In this document: positions 51,035-59,527 of the stretch, in pieces
How the letters are laid out: each line of letters opens with the position of its first letter
Numbering within the stretch: the stretch's first letter is position 1
Origin: Paenibacillus sp. JZ16
Lineage (GTDB): Bacteria > Bacillota > Bacilli > Paenibacillales > Paenibacillaceae
DNA: 64,000 nucleotides
Direction of reading: 5' to 3'
Assembly (NCBI RefSeq): GCF_015326965.1
Contig: NZ_CP017659.1
Span: 2,790,001-2,854,000 of the forward strand
Notes under the pieces: model-generated
What the model saw: the letters and a program-made list of their open reading frames with translations, nothing else
What the model was told of the DNA's origin: nothing
Databases searched by the model: none
Position numbers and translations under genes: made by a program

Positions 51035-53231
51035 GCCACATTCACGCTACATGCCCGGTCTTGATGGGCTGAGGGCCCTCGCCTTGATCGGAGTGATGGG
51101 ATACCACTGGAATTTCGGTTTTGCAGGCGGTGGTTTTCTCGGAGTCAGTTTATTCTTCGTACTGTCCGGCTATCTCATTACGGATATTCTGGCATCGCAA
51201 TGGCATCATCATCGCCGGATCGATCTGAAAGATTTCTGGATCCGAAGGTTCCGACGTCTCCTGCCGGCCATGCTGCTCATGCTGTTCATCCTGGTGGTGT
51301 GGGTTACGCTATTTGACCGATCTCGGCTGGCTACGCTTCGGAGTGAGGTGCTCGGTGCGGTTACATACATAAGCAACTGGCAGTTTATTTTTCAGCAGCA
51401 ATCTTATTTCGAATCATTTGGCCCGCCGTCTCCACTGGGGCATTTCTGGTCGCTTGCCGTGGAAGAACAGTTCTACTTGCTGTGGCCCCTAATCATGTTA
51501 GCCGTACTCAAGCTATTCCCCCGCAGGGGACAGCTGTTCACTTTCATTGCTGCCGGAGCCGCGATTTCAGCTCTCGCCATGGCAGTGATCTATCAACCGG
51601 GAGATGATCCTAGCCGGGTCTACTACGGAACGGATACCCGGGCGTTTGGTTTACTCATCGGAGCAGGGCTTGCTATCGTATGGCCCAGCTGGAAGCTGTC
51701 CACCCATGTTTCAAGGGCTGCCCGGCGCAGACTCAACCTAACAGGCGCAGTGGCATTGCTCATCATACTGTTCATGATGTGGCGGGTGGACCGGTACGAT
51801 TCGTTCCTGTATCAAGGGGGAATGTTCCTCTTCTCTCTGGCCGCCGCCGTCCTCGTTGCGGTGTTGGCGCATCCTGCAGCTTCGATCAGCCGCTTGTTAA
51901 GCTGGAAGCCCCTGTTGTGGATTGGCGTTCGATCCTATGGCATTTACTTATGGCATTACCCGGTGATGATCCTGACCTCACCTGCATCCGGCACAGGCAA
52001 TCTGAGTCTGCCTCAGGTTGCACTGCAAATCGCGGCAAGCGTTCTGCTGGCCGCCCTATCCTGGAAGTATGTTGAAGAACCGATACGTCATGGCGGACTG
52101 AAGAAGGTATGGTTTAAAGCCCGCTCCATTCGCCGCCGTCCGGCTTCGATTTCATTAAGAGGCTGGGTCGTGTCGCTAAGCTCGCTCATTCTAATCGGTA
52201 TTTTTTGCTCAGGGATGATGAGCAGCGTATCTTCTGCGAGAACGGTAGGCGATATCGCTGCCATGCTGAACCTTGATGACCCTGCCCCGGAAGAACCGGA
52301 TCAGAATCAAGGCGGAGAGTCCGGAGCGATGGAGCCACCGCAAGGACAAACGCCGCTTCCTGCAGGCACTGACGACGGGAACATCTCCCCTCCGCCTACC
52401 GACGCGAAGCAGCCTGGTGTTATTAAGAAGCCGGACCCTGCTAAAGAAACGGATGAAATGCCGCTTCCGAACGAAGCGACACATTCTGGCGATGAAGATA
52501 CTGGCGGAAACGAAGAGCCGGACCCTCCTGCTGGAAATGACGCTGACAACGAAGACAAGAACACCGACACAGGGAGCGAAGACCCGGATAAGGCTGATTC
52601 CGAAAAAACAATCCCGGATCAACCGAATGAAGATAAAGCGGGTAAACCTGGTGAGGAGAAGGCCGATAAGCCGGATCAATCCAAGGACTCGGGAAGCGAA
52701 ACGACAGGCGGTAAGAGCAATCAAACGCAGCCAACGAATAAGCCTCAAAATCCTCCGGTATCCCAGTCCACCGTCACGGCCATTGGTGATTCGGTCATGC
52801 TCGGGGTATCCACTTATCTCGAGAAATCGCTGCCCGGCATTCACATCGATGCAGAGATAGGCCGCCAAATGCGTCAGGCCGATGACCTGATCCCTGCTAT
52901 GAAGACCCAGAATCGGATAGATGGCGGCGTTATCATCATCGGGCTGGGGACCAACGGCGCTTTCTCGAAAAAGGATCTGGATTCTCTTCTGCGTCCTCTG
53001 GACTCAGCTAAGCAAATTCTGCTTATCAACACGCGGGTTCCGCGTGATTGGGAACAGAACGTGAACGGCATGCTGGCAAAAGCGGCTGCCGAGAACCCAA
53101 AAGTTACGCTGGTGGATTGGTATTCAGCCAGTAAGGATCATCCGGAATACTTCCGGTCTGACGGTGTCCATCTGGAGCCGGAAGGCGCCGAGGCTTACAC
53201 CTCCATGCTGCTTCAAGCTATCAAGAAATAA
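51018..53231 (+). CDS. Acyltransferase with SGNH hydrolase domain (OatA-like)
   Basis: 737 residues in three parts: an acyltransferase-3 membrane domain with about eleven helices (1-400; LDGLRALALIGVMGYHWNFG and LFFVLSGYLIT), a disordered linker (about 415-580) of Asp, Glu, Pro, Lys, Asn and Gly, and an extracellular SGNH esterase-like domain (about 585-737; AIGDSVMLG with the catalytic Ser, IIGLGTNG, and SDGVHLEPEG with the Asp/His pair). This is the layout of OatA, which O-acetylates peptidoglycan MurNAc and gives lysozyme resistance; other wall glycans are possible. It starts at GTG 51018 with AAAGGAG upstream. Confidence 0.9.
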   Translation: MPASDKPHSRYMPGLDGLRALALIGVMGYHWNFGFAGGGFLGVSLFFVLSGYLITDILASQWHHHRRIDLKDFWIRRFRRLLPAMLLMLFILVVWVTLFDRSRLATLRSEVLGAVTYISNWQFIFQQQSYFESFGPPSPLGHFWSLAVEEQFYLLWPLIMLAVLKLFPRRGQLFTFIAAGAAISALAMAVIYQPGDDPSRVYYGTDTRAFGLLIGAGLAIVWPSWKLSTHVSRAARRRLNLTGAVALLIILFMMWRVDRYDSFLYQGGMFLFSLAAAVLVAVLAHPAASISRLLSWKPLLWIGVRSYGIYLWHYPVMILTSPASGTGNLSLPQVALQIAASVLLAALSWKYVEEPIRHGGLKKVWFKARSIRRRPASISLRGWVVSLSSLILIGIFCSGMMSSVSSARTVGDIAAMLNLDDPAPEEPDQNQGGESGAMEPPQGQTPLPAGTDDGNISPPPTDAKQPGVIKKPDPAKETDEMPLPNEATHSGDEDTGGNEEPDPPAGNDADNEDKNTDTGSEDPDKADSEKTIPDQPNEDKAGKPGEEKADKPDQSKDSGSETTGGKSNQTQPTNKPQNPPVSQSTVTAIGDSVMLGVSTYLEKSLPGIHIDAEIGRQMRQADDLIPAMKTQNRIDGGVIIIGLGTNGAFSKKDLDSLLRPLDSAKQILLINTRVPRDWEQNVNGMLAKAAAENPKVTLVDWYSASKDHPEYFRSDGVHLEPEGAEAYTSMLLQAIKK

Positions 53232-53271
53232 AGCGTTTATCCTGATTCTTGCCATTATTCATTCTCATATC

Positions 53272-53313
53272 GTCGACCTGATCTCATCCTTCTATGAGAC
53301 AGGTCGACTTTTT
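53272..53313 (+). terminator. Terminator after the acyltransferase
   Basis: GTCGACCTGATCTCAT and ATGAGACAGGTCGAC form a long, nearly perfect stem with a six-base loop, followed by TTTTT. Confidence 0.88.
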
Positions 53314-53400
53314 AGTTATATACGTAATCGGAAGCAGCAATATGATATAATTCGGTTACTTAATCTCATTATTTCTTAATAGAAGGCGGTGTCCTGGTAT

Positions 53401-54240
53401 ATGAACAATATCGTGTCAATGAAATGGCTGCTGGCGAGACTCTATGAACCGGATCTGGTCATCGTCGACTGCCGTTTTGCCCTCGGGAAGCCGGAAAGCG
53501 GCCGAGCCGCTTACGAGGAATCGCATATTCCGCGTGCCGTTTACCTCGACCTGGAGAAGGACCTCTCCTCCCCTATCACCCAACATGGCGGACGCCATCC
53601 TCTACCGGACTTGGATCAGCTTGCAAAGCGTCTCGGCCAGTCCGGCATTCAGAAGAGCAGCCGTGTCGTCATCTACGACGACCAGGGCGGAGCTATGGCC
53701 AGCCGTTTATGGTGGCTGCTGAAATACACCGGGCATGAACAGGCCTATGTGTTGGATGAAGGCTTTACGGCTTGGAAGAACGCTTCGTATCCGGTAACGG
53801 ATGAACAGCCGATCGTCATTCCGGTACCCTATGACATCAACCTTAAGCCCGATAAACTGGTCCTCGTAGATGAGGTGCGCGCGGCTTCGCAGCATGGTAA
53901 CAAAATTCTCATCGATTCACGCGAACCGCGCAGATATGCCGGAGCCGAGGAACCGTTGGACGCCAAAGCCGGACATATTCCGGGTGCGGTGAACTGCTTC
54001 TGGAAGGGCGTCCTGGACGACGCCGGACATTGGAAGGATGCAGGCGCGCTTCGCAAGCATTTTTCCGACATTCCGGAGGATGCCGAGATTATCGTATACT
54101 GCGGCTCCGGCGTCACCGCTTGTCCGAACGTGCTTGCCCTGGAGGAAGCCGGTTACGGCAATGTGAAGCTGTACGCAGGCAGCTGGAGCGATTGGATCAG
54201 CTATGAGGAGAATCCGGTAGCTACAGGGGAAGAGGGTTAA
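53401..54240 (+). CDS. Sulfurtransferase with two rhodanese domains
   Basis: 279 residues in two rhodanese modules. The N-terminal, inactive one (about 1-135) has IVDCRFALGKPESG and SHIPRAVYLDL. The C-terminal one has IDSREPRRYAGAEE, AGHIPGAVNCFW and the active-site loop VYCGSGVTACPN with the persulfide-forming Cys. This is the thiosulfate/3-mercaptopyruvate sulfurtransferase class; CGSGVT favours 3-mercaptopyruvate. AAGGCGGTG precedes ATG 53401. The last 26 residues have a diverged duplicate at 55206-55298. Confidence 0.92.
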   Translation: MNNIVSMKWLLARLYEPDLVIVDCRFALGKPESGRAAYEESHIPRAVYLDLEKDLSSPITQHGGRHPLPDLDQLAKRLGQSGIQKSSRVVIYDDQGGAMASRLWWLLKYTGHEQAYVLDEGFTAWKNASYPVTDEQPIVIPVPYDINLKPDKLVLVDEVRAASQHGNKILIDSREPRRYAGAEEPLDAKAGHIPGAVNCFWKGVLDDAGHWKDAGALRKHFSDIPEDAEIIVYCGSGVTACPNVLALEEAGYGNVKLYAGSWSDWISYEENPVATGEEG

Positions 54241-54277
54241 GCGTTCGTTTTTATTTGTATACTTAGAAAAAGGAAAC

Positions 54278-54302
54278 GCCCGCGATTTTTGCGGGCTTTT
54301 TT
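54278..54302 (+). terminator. Terminator after the sulfurtransferase
   Basis: GCCCGC, a loop GATTTTT, GCGGGC and TTTTTT. Nearly the same stem is found after the sulfurtransferase remnant at 55305-55332. Confidence 0.85.
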
Positions 54303-54326
54303 AGCGTGCGCTTAATACTGAAACGT

Positions 54327-54710
54327 TTACCGCAAGGAATCGATTTTCCGAAGGTCGGACGGTTTTGCCTCTGCTTCGTCTTCTTCGCCGTACAGCTTCT
54401 GCATATGCTGCACATGCCCGGCCCCCCAGTCGCTCATTGTCTGGAGCACGGGCTTCATGAGCTGTCCGTACTCTGTAATCGAGTATTCGACCTTTGGCGG
54501 AATTTGCGCATACACTTCGCGATGCACAATATCGTGATATTCCAGTTCTTTCAACTGCTGGGCCAGCATCTTTTTCGAAATATCCGGAATGGCTTTTTGT
54601 AATTCACTGAACCGCATTGTACCGTTGATCAGCAGGCGTAGAAGAATCAATGATTTCCATTTGCCCGTGAGGATTTCCAGCGCGGTTCCGAATTTGCAAT
54701 ACACCGTCAT
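54327..54710 (-). CDS. HxlR family transcriptional regulator
   Basis: 127 residues: the HxlR winged helix, with YCKFGTALEILTGKWKSLIL (the Cys near the N-terminus that senses electrophiles in several family members), MRFSELQKAIPDISKKMLAQ (recognition helix region) and VEYSITEYGQLMKPVLQ. Divergent from the DoxX gene; such pairs usually mean that the regulator controls the neighbour. GAGGAATAAG precedes the ATG. Three GGTTA repeats lie in the shared promoter region. Confidence 0.92.
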   Translation of the reverse strand: MTVYCKFGTALEILTGKWKSLILLRLLINGTMRFSELQKAIPDISKKMLAQQLKELEYHDIVHREVYAQIPPKVEYSITEYGQLMKPVLQTMSDWGAGHVQHMQKLYGEEDEAEAKPSDLRKIDSLR

Positions 54711-54740
54711 TCTTATTCCTCACTTTCTTGTCATGCCAAG

Positions 54741-54778
54741 GGTTAACTTTTGGTTACCTGGTTAGGTTTAAGTGCCTA
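54741..54778. promoter_or_regulatory. Candidate HxlR operator region
   Basis: Three repeats (GGTTAAC at 54741, GGTTACC at 54752, GGTTAGG at 54760) and TAGG...CCTA arms (54763-54778) lie between the divergent hxlR and doxX genes. Repeats of this kind are expected for a dimeric winged-helix regulator. Inference only. Confidence 0.4.
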
Positions 54779-54851
54779 CTTCCTGATTGGACTTTCTCAC
54801 TTTAGTATAGAGGCAGATATCGAAATCGAACAAGTGAGGGGAAAAGAAAAG

Positions 54852-55205
54852 ATGAATGTGACGTTATGGATCGTACAAATCATATTGGCGGCAGGCTTCG
54901 TATATTCGGGATGGATGAAAACCGTTCGTATCGAGTCATCAAAAAAGACATGGTCCTGGGTAAAGGATGTACCGAAAACTCTAGTTGTTCTGATCGGAAT
55001 CGCAGAACTACTCGGAGCGCCGGGCCTTGTTTTGCCGTGGGCGTTGAACATAGCTCCGGTGCTTACGCCGATCGCCGCGATGGCTTTGGCTGCGGTCGCA
55101 CTGCTCGGGATGATGTTTCATATTTGGCGAAAAGAGTACCGGGAGATCGGCGTGAATATCTTTTTTGTAGTTCTGGCGTTGATCGTGGCAATTGGAAGAC
55201 TATAA
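54852..55205 (+). CDS. DoxX family membrane protein
   Basis: 117 residues with four transmembrane helices. IILAAGFVYSGWMKT and ELLGAPGLVLPWALNI are DoxX landmarks. DoxX-like proteins are linked with redox and thiol stress, often beside HxlR or MarR regulators; the biochemical role is not established for this one. GAGGGG lies about 11 bases before ATG 54852. The frame is open to 54750, but that part contains the operator-like repeats. The stop is directly followed by a sulfurtransferase remnant. Confidence 0.85.
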   Translation: MNVTLWIVQIILAAGFVYSGWMKTVRIESSKKTWSWVKDVPKTLVVLIGIAELLGAPGLVLPWALNIAPVLTPIAAMALAAVALLGMMFHIWRKEYREIGVNIFFVVLALIVAIGRL

Positions 55206-55298
55206 AGTACCAACGTGAAGCTATATTCCGGAAGATGGAGCGATTGGATCTCGTTTGACGAGAACCCGGTGGCGAGCGGAGAGGAATACAAAGATTGA
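55206..55298 (+). pseudogene. 3' remnant of a second sulfurtransferase gene
   Basis: Right after the DoxX stop the sequence encodes NVKLYSGRWSDWISFDENP, then VASGEEYKD and TGA. It matches the C-terminus of the intact sulfurtransferase (NVKLYAGSWSDWISYEENP, VATGEEG) with changes at both silent and coding positions, so it is a diverged copy rather than a recent duplicate. There is no start codon or 5' part. A terminator like that of the intact gene follows. It suggests that the intact gene and the hxlR-doxX pair were brought in next to, or in place of, an older sulfurtransferase. Confidence 0.85.
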
Positions 55299-55304
55299 AA
55301 TCGC

Positions 55305-55332
55305 AAAAAGCCCGCTACCATTGCGGGCTTTT
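55305..55332. terminator. Terminator after the sulfurtransferase remnant
   Basis: A perfect 10-bp stem AAAAGCCCGC / GCGGGCTTTT with a seven-base loop; it would work in both directions. Confidence 0.85.
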
Positions 55333-55334
55333 CA

Positions 55335-55700
55335 TTATTTTGTTGATCGGAGTGCTGCAATTCGGCCTTTGCCGGTATCGATAAACCGGAAGTCTAGCTG
55401 GCGCAGGCACTCCATTCTTGTTAAGCCATCGAATACTTCTGCCTTGATCCTTGTAGGAATCTCCTTCAGCATTAGAACCTCCAACCGGTCCGCGGTCCAC
55501 AGATTGTCCATCACCTGCAGGGATTTCATGTAATCCAGTTCGAGCTGCCGAAGATTTTATATGAGAGAAATCGCACAGGCGCTTGACTTTCGGCAGCGAC
55601 AAATGGAGGAAGGCCAAATGATCCAATGCCGCCAGGGCGTCGTTATTCGTCAGGTTTCCGACGGAGGACAGCCTCAGCATGCTTATAGTCGAGTCGGGTA
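55335..55700 (-). pseudogene. Leucine-rich-repeat protein remnant, truncated and frameshifted
   Basis: Two overlapping minus-strand frames together read as leucine-rich repeats. The first has MLRLSSVGNLTNND, LDHLAFLHLSLPKVKRL and CDFSHI; then, after a +1 shift near 55553, NLRQLELDYMKSLQVM, ADRLEVLMLKEIP and LRQLDFRF. Removing one A from the run in ATAAAATC would join them as SHINLRQL. There is no start: the 5' side runs into the end of the serine hydrolase gene. So it is a gene fragment cut at its 5' end with a later frameshift. The original function is unknown. Confidence 0.7.
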
Positions 55701-55702
55701 AA

Positions 55703-57694
55703 TTAGTGACCAATCGGTAAAGTATAGTAATTAAATGCTTGATCCAATAAGGCACTAGCCTCTTGGCGTTTCAAAAGTTCTTTTGAACGGAAATTCACGG
55801 AACCATCAGATTTAACCTTGGTATCCGGGTCCATGATCCCTTGAGATATAAGCGCTTTGATGGCTTCAACTGCCCAGGCATCCGTTGTGCCACTCAGTTT
55901 AACCTTCGTTCTAGGCTCTACCTGCTTCAGGTTTTGGATCATCACCGCCGCCATTTGTCTAGTGATCGGAGAATTAGGCTGATAATTAGGCAGTCCGGCT
56001 TTCATCTGCTTCTTATTGAGTTCAATCATGTAAGGCTGTTTATGCCACCCATGGGCGCGAAGCAGCACTTCTGAGAATTCGCCTTGAGTCATCGTTCCTT
56101 TTGGATCAAAGATATGGGAAGACTTCCCGTTCATGACTTTCAAAGCCTTGAGATTGTTAATATATGATTTATACTTACTATTCGCAGGTACATCAGAGAA
56201 AGGTGAATCCACGTTAACTTTTTCTGAAAATGCAACTAAGTCTGGTAGGCCCGTAGAATACATATATGCAATATGGCCAGCTGCGTTTTTCTTAAACGTC
56301 ACTTTAGTACCTGATTCATCTTCGAACAATAAAGGGTGGATCATTTTCAGCGTATGCTTGCCTGAAGCTGTTTCCGTAACTAATTTCCCGTTCGAATAAG
56401 AAACCATAGTCCTTGAGGCCTCCATACGCGTGTTTTTATATAATCCGACATACGCTTTGGCTTGCTGCTCACTGATTGCCGAATAGGTTGGCTTTGAAAC
56501 TTCTGTTTTTCTTGGATAATAGTGATTCATAAACGCTTCATACACGTCAATGCTCACATAGGGGTTATCGTCATTGTTGGACATATAGAAGGCTACATTT
56601 TTCTCTGGCAGAATAACAATCAGGGATGAATGCCCTGTAACATTTCCTCCTTTTAGAATCACATGTTGACCATTCATCTTCTCATTGAAATAGCCTTCGA
56701 ACCCGATTGTTGTAAGTGGAATCGTTTTATCAGCATAAAACTGGTATGTGTGCATTTGCTCTATGCTTTTTTGGCTCACAATTTCTTTGCCATCATACTT
56801 TCCTTTGTTCAGATGCATTAAGAGATACTTCGCCATGTCATCTGCTGTTGAAATGATACCACCTTCAGGTTTTTCTGTAGGCATAGTTCCATCCATGGGG
56901 ATCTTTTCACCCTTCGGTCCATAGTGAGCAGCCATTCTGCCTAATAGTTCGGGCGTAAACCGTACACTCGTTGAGGTCATGCCTAACGGGGTGAAAATGT
57001 TTTTCTCCATATACTTCGAATAGGGCATTCCCGAGACGTTCTCTACCGCATACCCCGCTAGCAAAAACCCAAGATTGTCATAAACGTATGCTTCTCCCGG
57101 AGGCCTCACTACCGCTGACATATGTGATTTGACAAAATCCTTTATTGGAAAGTTTTTGTTAACATATTCCGGTGAATAATACGAAGAGATATCGGGTGAT
57201 TCAAATCCGGTTGCATAGGTAAGCAGATCATACATGGTCAGCTTTTTCCCCGTTTTATTCGGAATCTTCACTCCTCCTAAGTACTTTTGAATATCGCCTC
57301 GTAAATCGATGTTCCCCTTATCGACCAACTGCATAGCCGCCAAGGCCGTGAATGTCTTGGTAACAGAGCCGATCTGGAAAACGGTGTCTTTATCAACGGG
57401 AATCTTCTTTTCTTTGTCGGCATAACCGTAACCTTTGCTTAGTAACACTTTCCCATCGGCCACGACCGCAAAATTAGAACCGACTGTGTTATACTTCTTC
57501 ATCACGTCCGCAAAAACGATATCTGCAAATGCTTCTAGCTCCTTGGCATCGCGGGGGCCCTCCAAGCTAGAATTTACAGGTGCATTAGTCGTGGTCATTG
57601 TTGCGGCAGCTGCCCGGCTGCTAGTTGGGATAATTGCGGTCGTTGCCATAGCGGATAATAGCAGAACCGCGATGGTGCGAGTCTTTTTATTCAT
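55703..57694 (-). CDS. Secreted serine hydrolase (beta-lactamase/PBP4* family) with C-terminal SLH-like domain
   Basis: 663 residues. Signal peptide 1-30 (MNKKTRTIAVLLLSAMATTA then cleavage near SRA-AAA). Serine hydrolase domain (about 50-420) with the active-site S110-V-T-K113 in FQIGSVTKTF and Y205-D-N207 in VYDNLGFLL. A beta-rich region follows (about 430-515), then SLH-type repeats (about 520-660; FSDVPANSKYKSYINNLKAL, FDPKGTMTQGEFSEVLLRA, PNSPITRQMAAVMI). It would be exported and held on the wall. The substrate may be a D-amino peptide or ester. Codon use is more AT-rich than the neighbours, which fits transfer. The start ATG 57694 follows GAGGAGAG. Confidence 0.88.
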   Translation of the reverse strand: MNKKTRTIAVLLLSAMATTAIIPTSSRAAAATMTTTNAPVNSSLEGPRDAKELEAFADIVFADVMKKYNTVGSNFAVVADGKVLLSKGYGYADKEKKIPVDKDTVFQIGSVTKTFTALAAMQLVDKGNIDLRGDIQKYLGGVKIPNKTGKKLTMYDLLTYATGFESPDISSYYSPEYVNKNFPIKDFVKSHMSAVVRPPGEAYVYDNLGFLLAGYAVENVSGMPYSKYMEKNIFTPLGMTSTSVRFTPELLGRMAAHYGPKGEKIPMDGTMPTEKPEGGIISTADDMAKYLLMHLNKGKYDGKEIVSQKSIEQMHTYQFYADKTIPLTTIGFEGYFNEKMNGQHVILKGGNVTGHSSLIVILPEKNVAFYMSNNDDNPYVSIDVYEAFMNHYYPRKTEVSKPTYSAISEQQAKAYVGLYKNTRMEASRTMVSYSNGKLVTETASGKHTLKMIHPLLFEDESGTKVTFKKNAAGHIAYMYSTGLPDLVAFSEKVNVDSPFSDVPANSKYKSYINNLKALKVMNGKSSHIFDPKGTMTQGEFSEVLLRAHGWHKQPYMIELNKKQMKAGLPNYQPNSPITRQMAAVMIQNLKQVEPRTKVKLSGTTDAWAVEAIKALISQGIMDPDTKVKSDGSVNFRSKELLKRQEASALLDQAFNYYTLPIGH

Positions 57695-57925
57695 ACATGG
57701 TCTCTCCTCAAAATGTATTTGCCTCATAACAACTGGCTGAACCGAGTATGGCAAATGGCTTGTCATATCAACAAGTGTCATTTCGTCACCCACAATGCCA
57801 AAACACTTCAAAATGTCATATGACAATTAGGCATTAGGATTTATGACCATAAAAGAATGCACTACTGCTGGGCATCTTTTATCGGTAGGCGTACCACCGC
57901 CGCTCTATTAATCCAGTGGAACAAG

Positions 57926-57966
57926 AAGAAGCTGCCCCTCCTGCTAGGAAGGGGACAGCTTCTTTT
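57926..57966. terminator. Terminator downstream of the MFS gene
   Basis: GAAGCTGCCCC pairs with GGGGACAGCTTC (one bulged base), flanked by TTTTC. The gap from 57695 to 58004 (310 bases) holds this hairpin and the promoter side of the serine hydrolase gene; nothing else was recognised. Confidence 0.65.
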
Positions 57967-58004
57967 CAATCCTATATAAAACTTGAACAAGATACCGGAC
58001 TACC

Positions 58005-59186
58005 TCAGCGTATATCCAGCAACTTCTTGCTCACGCAAACCATGACAACCGCAAGCCCAAGAAAATACAAGGGCATTGTGATTAACGAGCCATTGTGAAG
58101 AAGGCTCATGCCGCTGGTAATCAAGCTGACGACAATGTAATAACCCAATCCGAAGATCGCTCCTGCCGTTCCGAGCACATCTCCATATTGGTTCAACGCC
58201 AGACTAAGGCAATTCGGAATCGCCATTCCGATACCGAGCAGAAGAATAAAAATACACGCTACCATCAACACCCTATGCATTAGGGTGGCGTTAATTCCGC
58301 TAACAGCAAGAACGGTAAGGGAAAGGGCCCCCAGCATCGTAATGATCGTGCCAATCACGATCATGCGCTCAGCCTGGAGCCTGGTCAGCAGTTTCTTCGA
58401 CAGCAACGCACCCAGGATGGATGACATCGCAACAAAGATACCGAAGAAACCGAACCCGCCGGGACTCATCTGAAAAAATTCAATAAAAATAAACGGGGCC
58501 TCCGCATAGTAACTGAACAATATGCCGTTGGTAGCTCCAATGAGAAAACCGAACCCCCATATTCTGCGGTCAGTGACCAGACGCTTGGCCACGGAGAGGG
58601 TGTTAATCTTCGATACAGACTTTACCCTGGTCTCAGGCAGAGAAGTCCAGGTATACGCCAAAATGACGGCGCTCATCAAAACCAGCGTCAAGAACACTGC
58701 TCTGAAACCAAGAGATTGATCTACCCATCCGCCAATGAGCGGCCCAATAGCAGGCGTAAACGCAAGCGCAGCCGAAATCTGGGCAAACACCGCATGTCGC
58801 TTGGCTCCATCGATGCTCTCACGTAAGATGGTTTGGGTGACAACCGAGCCGGTGCTGGCACCAAAGGCCTGAATGAATCGGCTCACCAATAACCATTCGG
58901 CCGAACCGGACAGATAGCAGCCCAAGCTGCCTATTCCATAAACCAGGATGCCCCACAGCATAGCAGGGCGACGTCCGATGGAATCCGAAAGCCTTCCCCA
59001 GCAAAACACACCGAAGGCAAAGCCCAGAAAGTAAATGCTGAGCGTCAGTTGGATTGCATTATTGCTTGCTCCCAATTGATGGGCAATGTCCGGTAATGAT
59101 GGTGTATATATCGTTTCACTAATTTGCGGGAAACCCACAAGGATAATTAATAACCATATGGATGGATTTGAGATTTTTCTTTGCAC
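58005..59186 (-). CDS. MFS multidrug efflux transporter, Bcr/CflA family
   Basis: 393 residues with twelve transmembrane helices. Opening TM1 is followed by ETIYTPSLPDIAHQLGAS, the Bcr/CflA signature of the first loop, then the MFS motif A-like GRLSDSIGRRPAML and motif C region LAFTPAIGPLIGGW. Substrates of the family include bicyclomycin and chloramphenicol; this one's are unknown. AGGGGG lies 9 bases before GTG 59186, so this start is preferred to the ATG pair at 59207/59204, which has no ribosome binding site. Confidence 0.9.
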   Translation of the reverse strand: MQRKISNPSIWLLIILVGFPQISETIYTPSLPDIAHQLGASNNAIQLTLSIYFLGFAFGVFCWGRLSDSIGRRPAMLWGILVYGIGSLGCYLSGSAEWLLVSRFIQAFGASTGSVVTQTILRESIDGAKRHAVFAQISAALAFTPAIGPLIGGWVDQSLGFRAVFLTLVLMSAVILAYTWTSLPETRVKSVSKINTLSVAKRLVTDRRIWGFGFLIGATNGILFSYYAEAPFIFIEFFQMSPGGFGFFGIFVAMSSILGALLSKKLLTRLQAERMIVIGTIITMLGALSLTVLAVSGINATLMHRVLMVACIFILLLGIGMAIPNCLSLALNQYGDVLGTAGAIFGLGYYIVVSLITSGMSLLHNGSLITMPLYFLGLAVVMVCVSKKLLDIR

Positions 59187-59527
59187 AGCTAACGTCCCCC
59201 TCATCATTTCAAAAAAAATCTCTAGTTGGCTGGCAAAGAAATTACGGGATCGGGGGTTTGCATTTGGTTAGTCTAGTAAATGAAAGCATGAAAATTCACC
59301 TTTTTTCTGAATAAGGGGGGGTATATCTATCGATTATTATAGCAGAATCACTGTCAAAATACGTTTCCCTATTCTTGCTTGTACGAAGCCTTATCTGAAA
59401 CATTCAACTTATGTGACGGGTTTTGTCACCCGTTCCGGGCCTAAACCGGCGTAAGCCCTCCACTTGCATTCATGTGCTACGCTTGAATCAAGAATCGCTT
59501 ATTCTCCTGAAAGGAAGTGTTTACGCT
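59187..59527. other. Intergenic region between the MFS and VOC genes
   Basis: About 340 bases without a gene. It holds a small hairpin (GTGAC 59413-59417 with GTCAC 59425-59429) and A/T-rich stretches that may contain both divergent promoters. No clear operator or riboswitch was recognised. Confidence 0.4.

Noticed and set aside
55315..55755. 146-codon minus-strand frame as a complete gene
   Set aside because: It overlaps the end of the serine hydrolase gene, has no ribosome binding site, and its second half is out of frame with the leucine-rich sequence; treated as a pseudogene fragment.
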